Positions 13,201 to 23,472 of a stretch of 64,000 bases of DNA are shown in pieces. Each line of letters begins with the position of its first letter. Positions within the stretch are counted from its first letter, which is position 1. The stretch comes from Iris pallida (lineage: Eukaryota; Streptophyta; Magnoliopsida; Asparagales; Iridaceae), in contig JANAVB010003999.1 in NCBI GenBank assembly GCA_029216955.1, forward strand, positions 5,148,197 to 5,212,196, written 5' to 3'. Made by a program: the position numbers and the translations under genes. A model generated the notes under the pieces. The model was not told where the DNA came from and did not search any database. It was given only the letters and a program-made list of their open reading frames with translations.

Positions 13201-14867
13201 CCATCTCAGCTTTATCATCACTATCAACCATCCTTAAAACTTTTACAAGAGGTCCAAAAATTGCAGTGACCCCTGCAATATCCCTCCAGTAAGTTTGACT
13301 GTCGATTAAGCCGACAACTACATTTGCCTTTTCTCTATCTTTGCGATTGAGTTTCATGTAGTTCTCCGCCCAACCCCTTGTATTTGTCATCCTTTTTAAA
13401 TCATCCTTATGTGCAAGAATGGAATCTAAAGCAAGAAAATTGGTAGCGAACCTAGTGATGGCTGGTCTAACCAATTCTCCATTCTGGGTCTCGGTTCTCA
13501 TGAGGCTAAGAGCCAAACCATGATTGTATATGAAACAAGTCATTTCTTGATACTTCTGTATTAGTGGTTTAATACTTGGATCATTAGCTATATCTTTCAA
13601 CATTAGATCTATACAATGTGCTGCACAAGGAGTCCAGTATAAGTTTTTTCTCACCTGCACACAAACATACAAATAATAAATATAATGCAGCTTTATTTAA
13701 ATTAATAAAAATTCAGTATAAGTGTGTTCTCACCCCCATTAACTTTATTTCCGCCGCCTTGTAGTTGGAGCCATTGTCAGTAACTACTTGGACGACCCTT
13801 TTTTTCTCCAATTTGATCTACAACTTCATTCATCAGTCCAAATATGTAATTAGTATCTTTGTATTTGTCAGATGCATCTACAGATTTAAGAAATATGGTT
13901 CCTTGTGGAGAATATACAAGAAAGTTAATGATGCATTTTCTGTTCTGAGTACTCCATCCATCGCACATAATTGTGCACCCATATTCATCCCAATATTTAT
14001 GAAAGGATTTCAAGTACTCCTCTATGTCATTTATTTCCATATCTAAGTATGTATTAGATATCTCATAAGGAGTTGGACCTTTCACTCCACTCCCACAAGC
14101 TGCTATGCTGTCTATCATCGGTTGGTAATGTGGACTTTTGGCAGCATTGAATGGTATATTATTATATATAAAAAAATTTGTTATAAATCTTCCTATATGC
14201 TCTTTAGCATTCTTTATTCCCTTAAGGGCACCCTTTATTTTGGGTTGTTTTGCCCCTTGTTTTTTTAGGACATATGGGTCCATACTCCTTCCCCCCACCT
14301 CTGGAATATTTCTCACCTCCTCCTCACGATAGGCGACAGACTTTGATCGGGCACCTAACGTCGGACCCCTGCTAGACCCTCCTCCTCTCTCCCCTACACT
14401 CCAACGACTACTCCATTGCTCAGCTGCATGTTCTCTCCTACTTTCTCTCATGTCCCTTCTAAGGTCCGCGTATTCGTCAGCATCATCTTCTTCTTCTGAG
14501 GAATCTCCTTGACGAGCTGTTCTTGTCAACTCCTCATCTACTAGTTGCTTTCTTCGGTCGGCTATTAATTTATCTTTTTGTTTACCCTCGACGAGCAACA
14601 GCATTTCTCTTCTTGTCTCAAGTGGTACTTCAGGACACGATGCTACGTTTCCTTTAATACCAGCTAAGTGTTGTTTGAGACGAGTAACTCCTCCGTCCAT
14701 CTTTTTCCCACAATAGTTGCATTGCACCTTCCTCCTATTATTTGGGTCAGGACATTTGCCATGGTTCCAACCAACATCAATTTCCTCCGGCGTGCGACTT
14801 TTGGGCGCCATAATATATTCCTAAAAATGAAATTAAAAAAAACGTTACATGCAATAATAATAAATTA

Positions 14868-14908
<41 letters not shown>

Positions 14909-14935
14909 AAAAGAAAAGAAAATTTCTATATATAT

Positions 14936-14985
<50 letters not shown>

Positions 14986-15051
14986 AAAAGAAAAATTAAC
15001 ACACACACACACACACATACACACATATATATATATAAGAAAAAAAAATTA

Positions 15052-15093
<42 letters not shown>

Positions 15094-15105
15094 TAATTTT
15101 TCTTT

Positions 15106-15163
<58 letters not shown>

Positions 15164-15176
15164 AAAAGAAAAATAC

Positions 15177-15214
<38 letters not shown>

Positions 15215-15233
15215 AAAGAAAACAAAAATTACC

Positions 15234-15287
<54 letters not shown>

Positions 15288-16461
15288 CATATATATATAT
15301 TACAATATATTATAGTTAGTAAAAGAGTTAGTATAATACTATATATGTAGAATAATTAATAAGTTAGTAAAAAAAGCATATATATGTAAGTTAGTGTTAA
15401 ATACATGTAGATGCCATTCTGAACATGAGAGTTAAGTTGGTCTGCTGGTTAGTGGAGTTCATGTGTTCCAGAGTCTTCTGCGGTCTGGGTTCGAGTTCGA
15501 GCGCTCACGCGCTTGTTTGTTTAATTTTTTTTTTAATAAAAAAAACCCTAGCTATAAAAGACGCTGGAGAGAGAGAGAGAGAAAACATTTCTCCCCTCTC
15601 CGCCGCTCTGCCGCCTCCGCCAAGGCCGCTCTCTTTCTCCTCCACGTTTTTCTCTTCCTCTCCACCACCTCCACACCGTCCGGAGGAGCAACGGCGAAGG
15701 CGGTGGAGGCGGCAACGGATGTTGACGAAGGCGGCGACAGCGACGGCCAAAGCGGCGACACTGACGGCCAAGGCGGCGACGGCGACGGCCAAGACAGCGA
15801 CGGCGAAGGAGAAATTACCTTCTGAAAACGAGGTAACTTCTTGATCTTCCCAATTTTTTGTGTAATTGATTTTTTTTTCTTTGTTGTTGTGGTGGTTTCA
15901 TGTGCTCCGATCATCTATTTATAGAATTTTTCTGTGAACTATGTCAATTTTTCCATTATTGAGTTCTCTGTTGGATGTGACCGTGCTTTTTTCTGGTCGG
16001 AGAATCTTCCCGGTTTTCTTGATTTAGGGTTTCGGCTCGTATCGGCCGCGTATCGGCCGATACGGTCCGATCCAAACCATTTTGCGGCGTTCTCGGCCGA
16101 TACCGATATTTTGGCAAAGTATCGGATCGGCGAGAGCCAAATCCGATCCGATACGGCCGATACGTATCGGTATCGGCCGATACTTTAAACCTTGGTCAAT
16201 ACAAAGAGAACAACCTCAGGTGGTCATGTTCAATACACACAAAGTTCACTAGTGTAAACCTATAGTCAAGATAGACTAATGTCATATTACACTACAACAT
16301 TACCAATGGTTTGTCCAAATCCATCTAGGTTGTGAACCATTTATATATTCTACAAGGAACTGATAATATGATCTTCTGTGTGACACCACACACCACATTA
16401 TCTACAATGTAGAATATCAGACACTTGCATTAATATTATAACATAATATGCAAACATTTGC

Positions 16462-16527
<66 letters not shown>

Positions 16528-19500
16528 CAAAAATGATGCTTTTAGTATATAACCCTAACCAGTCCTGCTTTTAATAACAAGACTGACATACTGCATGCCC
16601 ATTTCATATGGGTGACTGACTGGCTACCAGTTTCCAAATGCATTGTGTATCCTTGCAAAAGAGCTCACACTCAATCAAGGTAATAAACTAAATTCCAGTT
16701 CCTAATTCTTATGTAAAGTAGGTGGAATTGAGATTCCCATCCGGAACTGGGTTTTCCAATTCCATCAAACCAAAGAGCATGAATAGCTCCAATCCCTTGA
16801 GTTCAATTTGAGGTAATAAGCATCCTTAGAGAAAGTAACTATCAAAGATATTCTCTCTTGGCCCTGCTTAAAAAAACAAGACTGACATACTGCATACCGT
16901 TTCATACAGGTGACAGACTGGCTACCAATTTTCAAAAGCATTGTTTATTGTTGTGAAAGAGTTCACACTCAATCAGGGCAGTGAAATATAATATAAAATA
17001 TTAACGATATCCATTCATACAACAACAAAAAATCCATCATGTAATACCTGAGTAACTCTATCAACAATGCAATCATCAGCATAAGTTCCTTTGTGTGTGC
17101 ATGGCAGCCTCTCAAACCTAGGATCTTTGGCAATCCTGGTGCAGAAAATAAATAGCTCGTAAGAGGTGACAGAGAACACAATTCAAGAGGATAATAGCTT
17201 ATGCAAAGAAACAGCAATATTCCACTTCAATTTTACCAAGGTTCAAAACTCAGTATCATTAATGATGTTGGACCCTCTAGATAAGTATCAGCATCCACAG
17301 TTTTGGCAGTTTCATTGCATGTGGATTAGACTATTGACTATTGAGGTTCAGAATTTCAGATTTTTTTCTTCAAAAACTCATATTATGAAAGTACAACAAA
17401 TAAAATATTGAAGCTTAAAGATCATTTTACAAATCACGTGTAATTACAGTCGGCTTTGGAACTTCAGCAATTATGGGCTTGACAAAATTTTAAAGCATGA
17501 AAGAAAATTTAAACCAAATCATTAGGAGCAATTTCAACCAGTTTACTATTAGACAATTTCAGACATCCAACCCATTATGGAGAATTCCTGTTTCCAAGAG
17601 TTTCGGGAAGTTTTGATATGTTTCAGGGAAGTTTTGTCATGTCTCAGGCTGAAACAGACCCAAAAGTAGCCAAAAATTTCCGTTATTTCCCTGATACTCG
17701 TGATTTTCACCCGATGCCAAATATCTACTGTGATTTCCAATTGGTTAATGCTCAACTTCTGATCTGATCAGCCAGTACATGTCCATATGGGTGATTCTTC
17801 AAATCTAGTATTTTTATGTAGACAAGTAGAAAGGATGATCTCCAGTACATTCAGAGAAAGATATCTGACATGATAATGCATCATATTTCAAAGATCAAAG
17901 TTACTGGGAAAAGAGGTAGCAAAACATATACCTCAAGGCAACACGATACTTCTGCCCCAACTTTTCAAGCTCAGCCATAACACAGTCGGTGATGCAGGGA
18001 GTGCCTTATTAACACAATAGAAATACAAGTTAGACATTAAAACCAAAGAACATATTAGAAAACGCCAAAATTAACCAATTTGGGAAAGAAATGCAATGTG
18101 GAAGTTAGTTGGCATACATTTTGCATAAAGGCAGTCCAACATTCCTTTCTCCAAATCCAACTACAAGTTGATGGCCAAAAAACCCATTAGAAATCATGTT
18201 ACATATATTTATCATTTAGAGATGTAGATAAAAAGAAAATTGCGGGGATTTCTCCACATTACTCATTAATGCTTGTATATTGATCACTGAATTACATACC
18301 TGTATAATAACAATAGGTTTATGGGTAAAGCTACAACTTCCGAAGGTTAAAAGAACCAGGAATTTATTTTATCTCCCCTGCATGTGCCTTTACTCTCTAT
18401 ACCTCAACTATTAAATGCATGTTTTGATTTACATCCATCAGTTTGTAGGAAAACAGAAGTAGAGAATTCAGAAAGGCACAATCAAGCAAATAGAGCTGAA
18501 TCTCAAATTAGTTCACTTCTAAGATAGTGCCACAACATGTTTTTTCGAGTATCATGGTGTTGGCATTTCACTCTCAACAGAATAAATACAATTTGGTTTG
18601 ACAAGATATATGTGGCCCAAATGGTTCACAAGCACCCGACTCGGACTACACTAAATAAGGGCAGCCAGGGCCGACTTGACAAGATTGACCTAAGGACTTC
18701 TTGCGCTCCTTGGTCACATTTGTTTAAACAGCATGACCTAGGAAGTGCGGAAACTCCACAAATCAGTGTTGTGTCCATGCCATGTAGCACACGTTTGGAC
18801 ATGAAAATGACACTCTAAAATACACTACGACGTGCAAAAATCGGTTTTGCATCTAGTGTGAATTTTTCTATGCCGTTTTCGTAGTGTGCAACACAGAGCA
18901 CGACCAGTTAGATAAATTTCCTCAGTCCATCTAACCATCAACATTTTATAGTGAGACCCACTCTTACAAATAATTGTCTTCGCCAAGGAAATGAACATCA
19001 ATCCAAAGGGTTGACGTGAGAATAACTATTGTCATAAATGAATATTCATAGAGTTTTTCACAGAAGCCAAACTTTTGATGGGTTAAGCCACAGATGATAA
19101 CGATAATGTTTTTTCTGCAATGTCCGGCGTAACGCACGGGACTTTGTGCAGACTGCGTTGCATGGGATTTGGGTCCACTGTCCTCAATTTTCACACACCC
19201 CTCCCCCCGTGGTTCGATCCCGGGGACAAGGAGGTTATACCTCTCCTCGCTGACCACAAGAGCCAGCTGTGTTCGGTATAACGATAATGTTGATGACAAT
19301 GAGTTTCACACTAGGAAGCACAAAAAACTCAGTTCCATGTCCGTGCCGTGTCGTGCCAAACGCACATAGCCAAAATATTCGTGTTGACATAAAAAAAGAA
19401 TTCATAACGCATATATGAATGAAGCAAACATTGAGCATTATTCTTGAAACCAGTTGACTTATCGAACACACCTTGTTCTGGATGGAGAAGTTGATGAAGT

Positions 19501-19913
19501 TGGTGTCGACGATGACGCGGTACGGCGGGCCGAGCGCGGTGTTGTGAGAGCCGACGACACGGCCGGCCTGTGGACAACAACAACAACAACAAGTTCGTTC
19601 ACTCTATCATCATCATAGGGAGAAAAAAAAAACGAAACAAAACAAAGAAAGGAGGCGATCGATTTTCGTTTGCTTACACGTTTCGGGAGAGCTTCTCCTT
19701 GCTGGAGTCCTTCTTCTTCGGATTCAGAACCTCTTCCTTGTACCTAGAAGATTAATGAATCGAATTTTGAATCAATCAATGACAGAGAGAGAAAGAAATG
19801 ACAGAGAGAGAAAGAAAGAAAGAAAGAAAGAAAGGGGCTCACTTTTTTAGGGTTTTAGAGCTGACGAGCCTCTTGACGGCTGCAAATTTGGGGCCTTTCT
19901 TCGCTTTCCCCAT
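8303..19913 (-). CDS. FCF1: rRNA-processing protein FCF1 (Utp24), PIN-domain nuclease
   Basis: Homologue of yeast Fcf1/Utp24, the SSU-processome endonuclease that cuts pre-rRNA around the 5' end of 18S; acts in the nucleolus. Nine coding exons: 19843-19913, 19680-19743, 19472-19567, 18118-18160, 17932-18004, 17048-17135, 8613-8669, 8452-8530, 8303-8316. They join in phase to 585 bp, 194 aa, from [10 protein letters not shown] to EATIGGAPRI. The PIN acidic residues are present: VDTNF, MAELE, YADDC and TCDRD. Family proteins are about 196-198 aa. The conserved VSSALFFSHN segment is damaged: a roughly 10-bp loss in exon 3 breaks the usual frame, and the frame is regained only if exon 2 ends at AAC with donor GTGTAAG, 2 bp before the usual GTAAGC. 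Intron 6 is 8.4 kb and full of transposons. Introns 1, 2, 4, 5, 7 and 8 show no other features apart from a GAAA tract in intron 1. Confidence 0.93.
9386..9878. repeat. Intron 6 tandem repeat, left part (copies 1 and 2)
   Basis: A unit of about 290 bp, recognisable by GAACTGGGTTTTTC and CAAACCAAAGAGCATGAATA, occurs in direct tandem. Copy 1 is about 9386-9677; copy 2 starts about 9678 and is cut at 9878 by the solo LTR. 8670-9385 is intron sequence with no feature seen. Confidence 0.8.
11763..14811 (-). pseudogene. hAT transposase with BED finger, two frameshifts
   Basis: N-terminal BED zinc finger (CNYCGKKM ... [12 protein letters not shown], residues about 31-59), RNase-H-like core parts ([35 protein letters not shown]) and the hAT dimerisation block ([16 protein letters not shown] then [13 protein letters not shown]). 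Exon-like blocks lie at about 13740-14811, 13049-13660, 12855-12985, 12700-12775 and 11763-12600. Two single-base lesions break it. A run of seven A (13800-13806) shifts the frame before the VTDNGS block, where six would keep it. One A is missing near 12514-12520, just before the CERNW motif. Both are in or next to short runs, so assembly error is possible. After the dimerisation block comes an acidic, Ser/Tyr-rich tail (11763-12400). Confidence 0.88.
14868..15298. repeat. Compound TA / CA microsatellite modules
   Basis: At least five modules of a TA tract, a short AAGAAAAGAAAAATTACC-like linker and a CA tract, some linkers inverted (about 15090-15110), so parts can fold into long hairpins. 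The Ile/Tyr ORF here is not a gene. Confidence 0.85.
15430..15540 (+). mobile_element. SINE-like tRNA-derived segment
   Basis: An A-box-like TGGTCTGCTGGTTAGTGG (about 15438) is followed some 50 bp on by a B-box-like GGTTCGAGTTC (about 15489) and then a T-rich tail. No clear target duplication was found. Confidence 0.35.
15541..15838 (+). other. GC-rich gene-like segment with 21-bp minisatellite, possibly captured
   Basis: AAACCCTAG and TATAAAAG (15551-15558), a GA-rich leader, then an ATG near 15717 with an open Ala/Thr/Lys-rich frame ending at a donor-like GAG|GTAACTT. It includes about 3.5 copies of a 21-bp unit (15732-15807; GGCGACAGCGACGGCCAA). Composition differs sharply from the rest of the hAT. 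It looks like promoter plus first exon of a plant gene, but no family is recognised. Confidence 0.35.
16562..16980. repeat. Intron 6 tandem repeat, right part (rest of copy 2, copies 3 and 4)
   Basis: Resumes at GTCCTGCTTTTAATAACAAG, the point where copy 2 stops at 9878, then a third copy (about 16633-16926) and the start of a fourth. The continuity across the insertion confirms the borders of the solo LTR. Confidence 0.8.
18825..18892. mobile_element. Tiny CACTA-like inverted-repeat element
   Basis: About 68 bp with CACTACGA at one end and CGTAGTG at the other, inside FCF1 intron 3. No target duplication was seen. 18180-18820 is intron sequence with nothing else recognised. Confidence 0.25.
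19111..19277 (-). mobile_element. SINE with 14-bp target-site duplication
   Basis: 167 bp flanked by an exact 14-bp direct repeat ATAACGATAATGTT (19097-19110 and 19278-19291). On the minus strand it has an A-box-like TGGCTCTTGTGG near its 5' end, a B-box-like GGGATCGAACC further in, and an A-run at its 3' end, the usual build of a tRNA-derived SINE. It lies in FCF1 intron 3. Confidence 0.85.
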
Positions 19914-19954
19914 CTCCACTGACGACGACGACGAAGAAGAGGGGGGCAACCCAA

Positions 19955-20023
19955 CTTAGGGTTCAGGGTTCCTAACGGGTCGGATTCAAGTGTGCTCGGC
20001 TGATGCATGCCCTGGCCCACGTG
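19955..20023 (-). promoter_or_regulatory. FCF1 promoter motifs: telo-box, site II, G-box
   Basis: On the minus strand upstream of the FCF1 ATG: AACCCTAAG (telo-box-like, 19955-19963), TGGGCC (site II, 20014-20019) and CACGTG (G-box, 20018-20023). Telo-box plus site II is a known pairing in plant ribosome-biogenesis and translation genes, which fits FCF1. Motif presence is seen; use is inferred. Confidence 0.5.
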
Positions 20024-20689
20024 GCAAAATTCCTACACTACCCTCGTAATTATTATTATATTGCAAAGTTGAAAAGAACCTCACTCGAATGATTCATGTG
20101 ACGAGAAGAAGTATAATATCCTAATTAGATGGCGGAAGTTCAGTGGATTGAACCACAAAGATATCATGTGTGTGATGTCGGACCAACTAGAAGTCACCTG
20201 CCTTGTGTATGTATTTTTTCTCACTTTTTAAATATATACTAACATGATAAATTCGTCTTAAAATAATATATAATATTTTGAAGTAAATTTACTTTTGACA
20301 TATTTTGAAATAATTTTACTTTTGATATGTTGAGCATTTATTGTAGTTGAAAATGTATAATTATTAGTGGTTAGTAATTATTTTAATAAGAAAGTGCGTA
20401 ATTTATATATTTCACTTATATTTAATTTAAGTATATTTTGATATCTATATATAAGGTTGGAGGATGATACTTTTGGAATATAATAATTCCAAAATTCCTA
20501 AAGGAACTCATGAGTTCTTAATTTATAAAACTCGTCGATAAATAAATGTTTGATTACATGCATCTCATTTCTTGATTTTTCTTAAGGGCCTAAATAAATA
20601 AATAAAACCAAGGGCCTAAGTAAAAAAATCGTCATGACCGTATTGCAAGTTTCTATTTGAGTTTAAATATCTTTCTATTATATATAAGA
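20024..20689. other. AT-rich intergenic stretch upstream of FCF1
   Basis: No gene, repeat family or clear regulatory element recognised beyond the FCF1 promoter motifs. Confidence 0.5.
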
Positions 20690-20923
20690 CTAGTATATAT
20701 GCGCTGTGTGTTGCACGTATTCTAATCGTCTTTTACTTAACTTTTTTATGTAGCTGGAAATAGCAAAAGGCACCAAAAGAGCAAATTATATTTTTCTTAA
20801 TTTTTTTGATATACATAATTATCTAGTTGTTCTCATTTGAATAATTTTAATTAGCAAAGTTAGGTAAAGACATATTTGAAAGAAAATAATTCACGATGAA
20901 GTCCACTTGTTTTATTATATAGA
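20690..20923 (-). mobile_element. Small non-autonomous Helitron-like element
   Basis: On the minus strand starts A|TCTATATAATAAAAC and ends with a weak hairpin (GTGC/GCGC) followed by CTAG|T, the Helitron end pattern; 234 bp with no coding content. The 5' end is uncertain because it lies in GATA repeats. Confidence 0.45.
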
Positions 20924-20992
20924 TAGATAGATATAGATAGTAGTATAGATATATTAGTCACACTACAGTTGGCGCACAATTGGCCACATTTA

Positions 20993-21393
20993 GGCCTCGT
21001 TTGGTTCACGGATTCAAGGAATCCGGAAAGGAAACTTGTTCCTTTCCTTTGTTTGGTAGGCACAAATTTGGAAAACACTTTTCTGACATGGAAAAAAATA
21101 GGAGGAAAAATGGTTCCTCTCATGACTCATGGAATTCATTTTTCCTCCTCCTTTCCCAACATTAATTACCAAACATTATGACAAAAGTAGCATTGATTTA
21201 TTACCTATTTTACTAATTAACTCTTCATTATAATTATGTTGACATTGGATATTGTTGGAACAATGATATATTTTTTTCTTTCCTTTCCTACACCAACCAA
21301 ACATAGGAAAGAAAATTTGATAGGAATTCTACTTTCCCATCCCCATGGAAAATACATGAAAATTAATTTCTTTTCCGTGAACCAAACGAGGCC
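20993..21393. mobile_element. Tourist-like MITE 1
   Basis: Near-perfect terminal inverted repeats GGCCTCGTTTGGTTCACGGA and CCGTGAACCAAACGAGGCC. TTA precedes the left end but the right end runs straight into another MITE (AAG), so the right target duplication is lost. Confidence 0.7.
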
Positions 21394-22002
21394 AAGGAAA
21401 GTGTTTCATTTCCTTTGTTTGGATGCCAAAGGAAATGAGGAGGAAAGGAATTTGATTTTCAAGATGAGGGAAAATAGAGGAGAAAGTGGTTCCTCCCACC
21501 AACCCAATGATTCATTTTTTTTCTCCAAGAATTCACTTTTTCTCTTAGGCCTCGTTTGGTTCGCGGAATCTCCCGGTTGGGAAAGGAAAGTGATTACTTT
21601 CCTATGTTTGGGTGCCCAAGGAATTGAGGAGGAAAGGAAAGTGATTCCCAATGGAAGGAAAATTAGGGGGGAAAGTTATTCCATCCATCTAAGGAAAGAA
21701 TCACTTTCCCATATTGAAGTATTCACTTTCCTTTCCAAATTCCTTGGCATTGCCAAACATCGGAAAGGAAAATCAATAGGAATTAAAGTTTTCCAAAGGA
21801 AAGGAAATGACAAGGAATTGATTTCCTTTCCCTGCCATCAAAAAAAAAAAAAATTTCCTTTCCCTTCCATTCCGTGAACCAAACGAGGTCTTAATTTCCT
21901 TGATTTTTTCAAACACCGAAAAAAAAATGATTAGAATTGTAATTTCTCAGTGGAAAGAAAATATCATAGAATTCCTTCCCTTTCCGCAAACCAAAGGAGG
22001 CC
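21394..22002. mobile_element. Tourist-like MITE 3, left end lost, split by MITE 2
   Basis: Same GGAAAGGAAA-rich body; right end AAACCAAAGGAGGCC then TAA. The left inverted repeat is missing at the junction with MITE 1. MITE 2 is inserted at 21548-21890. Confidence 0.5.
21548..21890. mobile_element. Tourist-like MITE 2 with TTA duplication
   Basis: Ends GGCCTCGTTTGGTTCGCGG and CCGTGAACCAAACGAGGTC, flanked on both sides by TTA (21545-21547, 21891-21893), the target of PIF/Harbinger elements. Includes an A-run near 21840-21853. Confidence 0.75.
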
Positions 22003-22635
22003 TAAACCAACTTACTTAAACGCAGACCTCATTACATTCAAGATGAGATGAAAAATTAAAAGTTTAAGCTACAACTCAAAATACACTAATCAAGAGTTAT
22101 GCTACTAGGGAAAGGAATATTATTTATAGTATTGGACATTAAGAAGGGATATATGGACATAGTAGATTTATGATTAGGGTTGGGTTTGGTTAGACTGATA
22201 AAGGTAGATAGATTGTAGGTGACATAGTTTGTCATACATGCTTTTTTTTCGGTTTGAATGGAATCGTCTTTCCAAAATCATAATTTTACAAGCTAAAATT
22301 ACAATTTACAAATCCAAAACCATAAATCAAACCGTCTCCCAAAAAACAAAATCTAATATTCTTTTTTTTAGTAAATCTACCGAGTCTCAAATTTTTTTAT
22401 TTTTTATTTAGTGGGTACTATTAGATTCGATTTGTAGCTTTCTTTTAGGATGTTGTTAAAGGCACTCCAAAAAATGATAGGAGAGAACACAAATATTTTT
22501 CATGTACTTGCATTTCCAAACTACTGTTTCTTTCTTTTTTCTCTCAAGGCAACACATTAAGACTGCAAAATTTTGGCAATCCTCCGACGTCCCAAACGTG
22601 ACAATATTTGTTTCAAAGTTTCAAACCTCCGTTAA

Positions 22636-22776
22636 GGGCTTGTTTGGTAACCGGATTTCACTATTTGGATTTGGATTTCGAAATCCTCCAAATCCAAATC
22701 ATGAATTCCATGGATTTGTCTCCAAATCCATAAAAATCTAAATCCCACCTCCAAATACGGTTTACCAAACACATCC
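22636..22776. mobile_element. Short MITE with TAA duplication
   Basis: 141 bp; ends GGGCTTGTTTGGTAACCGG and CGGTTTACCAAACACATCC, flanked by TAA (22633-22635, 22777-22779). The body is repeats of AAATCC/GGATTT. 22006-22630 and 22780-23470 hold no recognised gene; the second may include the 3' UTR of the next gene. Confidence 0.65.
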
Positions 22777-23472
22777 TAATGGAACCCTAATGGAACTTGA
22801 AATTGCAGGAACAGTGCCTTAGGCGGCTTCCTACTAGGAAACCATAACAAAATCAAAATATGTATTACACATGAAATCTAAAAAAATCTAAAAGGAGAAC
22901 CTCTCTCATGAGTCATGACAGGTCTAGCAATCGAACACACACTGATCAAGGTTTTGGTACAATAACCTAATTAAACTTCTGATGATTATTTCATACCCCT
23001 CTAGTTTTTTTTTGTTTTGTTTTTTTTTTAATTTCCCTACCAATCGAACACACACTGATTAAAACTATTTCAGACTCTTCTCCATTGTAAACCCCAAGAC
23101 ACCGAAACATGGAAGAGAGAAGCACAGAAACAACTACATGTAAACATCACAAGAAAGCAATAGCAATCTTCTCAAATGAGTCGGTGGAACCAATTTTTGA
23201 CAAACATTGCCACAAACCTCGTAGCAGTGTTCATAAAAAAGCCTAAACATCTATACAATATGTAACATGAAAAAGCTAATCAACCTACGCTAGAAAACCA
23301 AATAACTTTACACTTCCAGTTGATCAACACGAGCAGTTGACAAAAAAATTATATACAACTTCCACAAGCTGTGTCCAGTACAATCGCAGGACACGACACA
23401 GGTAACCAGCATTGTCACATACTATGCTCAAAGAGAGGCAAATGTGCTTCGCTCACTCCATGAACCATGGGA

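Larger units (their letters stand above)
10823..16194 (-). mobile_element. hAT DNA transposon, 5.37 kb
   Basis: Terminal inverted repeats CAAGGTTCAAAATATCGG and CCGATACTTTAAACCTTG (one mismatch) flanked by a perfect 8-bp target duplication GTCAATAC (10815-10822, 16195-16202). Both subterminal regions are packed with TATCGG/CCGATA, as expected for transposase-binding sites. It carries a transposase pseudogene (-), compound microsatellites, a SINE-like segment and a GC-rich gene-like segment. Confidence 0.95.
9879..16561 (-). mobile_element. Solo LTR (Copia-like), split by a hAT insertion
   Basis: On the minus strand starts TGGTTAGGGTTATATAC and ends CCCAGTTCCTTCA; 1303 bp once the inner hAT and its target duplication are removed. 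Flanks read GTCT (left) and GTCCT (right), a 5-bp target duplication with one base lost. It contains two TA microsatellites (10211-10257 and 16467-16523). No coding domain was seen, so the Copia label rests on size, TG...CA ends and style only. Confidence 0.6.

Noticed and set aside
14865..15290. Long open frames of Ile/Tyr repeats (also 10141-10356, 35248-35460, 43058-43486, 47976-48197)
   Set aside because: They are translations of TA and CA microsatellites with no protein-like composition.
21236..21877. 213-aa frame over the MITE cluster
   Set aside because: It covers parts of three MITEs including both inverted repeats of one; not a gene.
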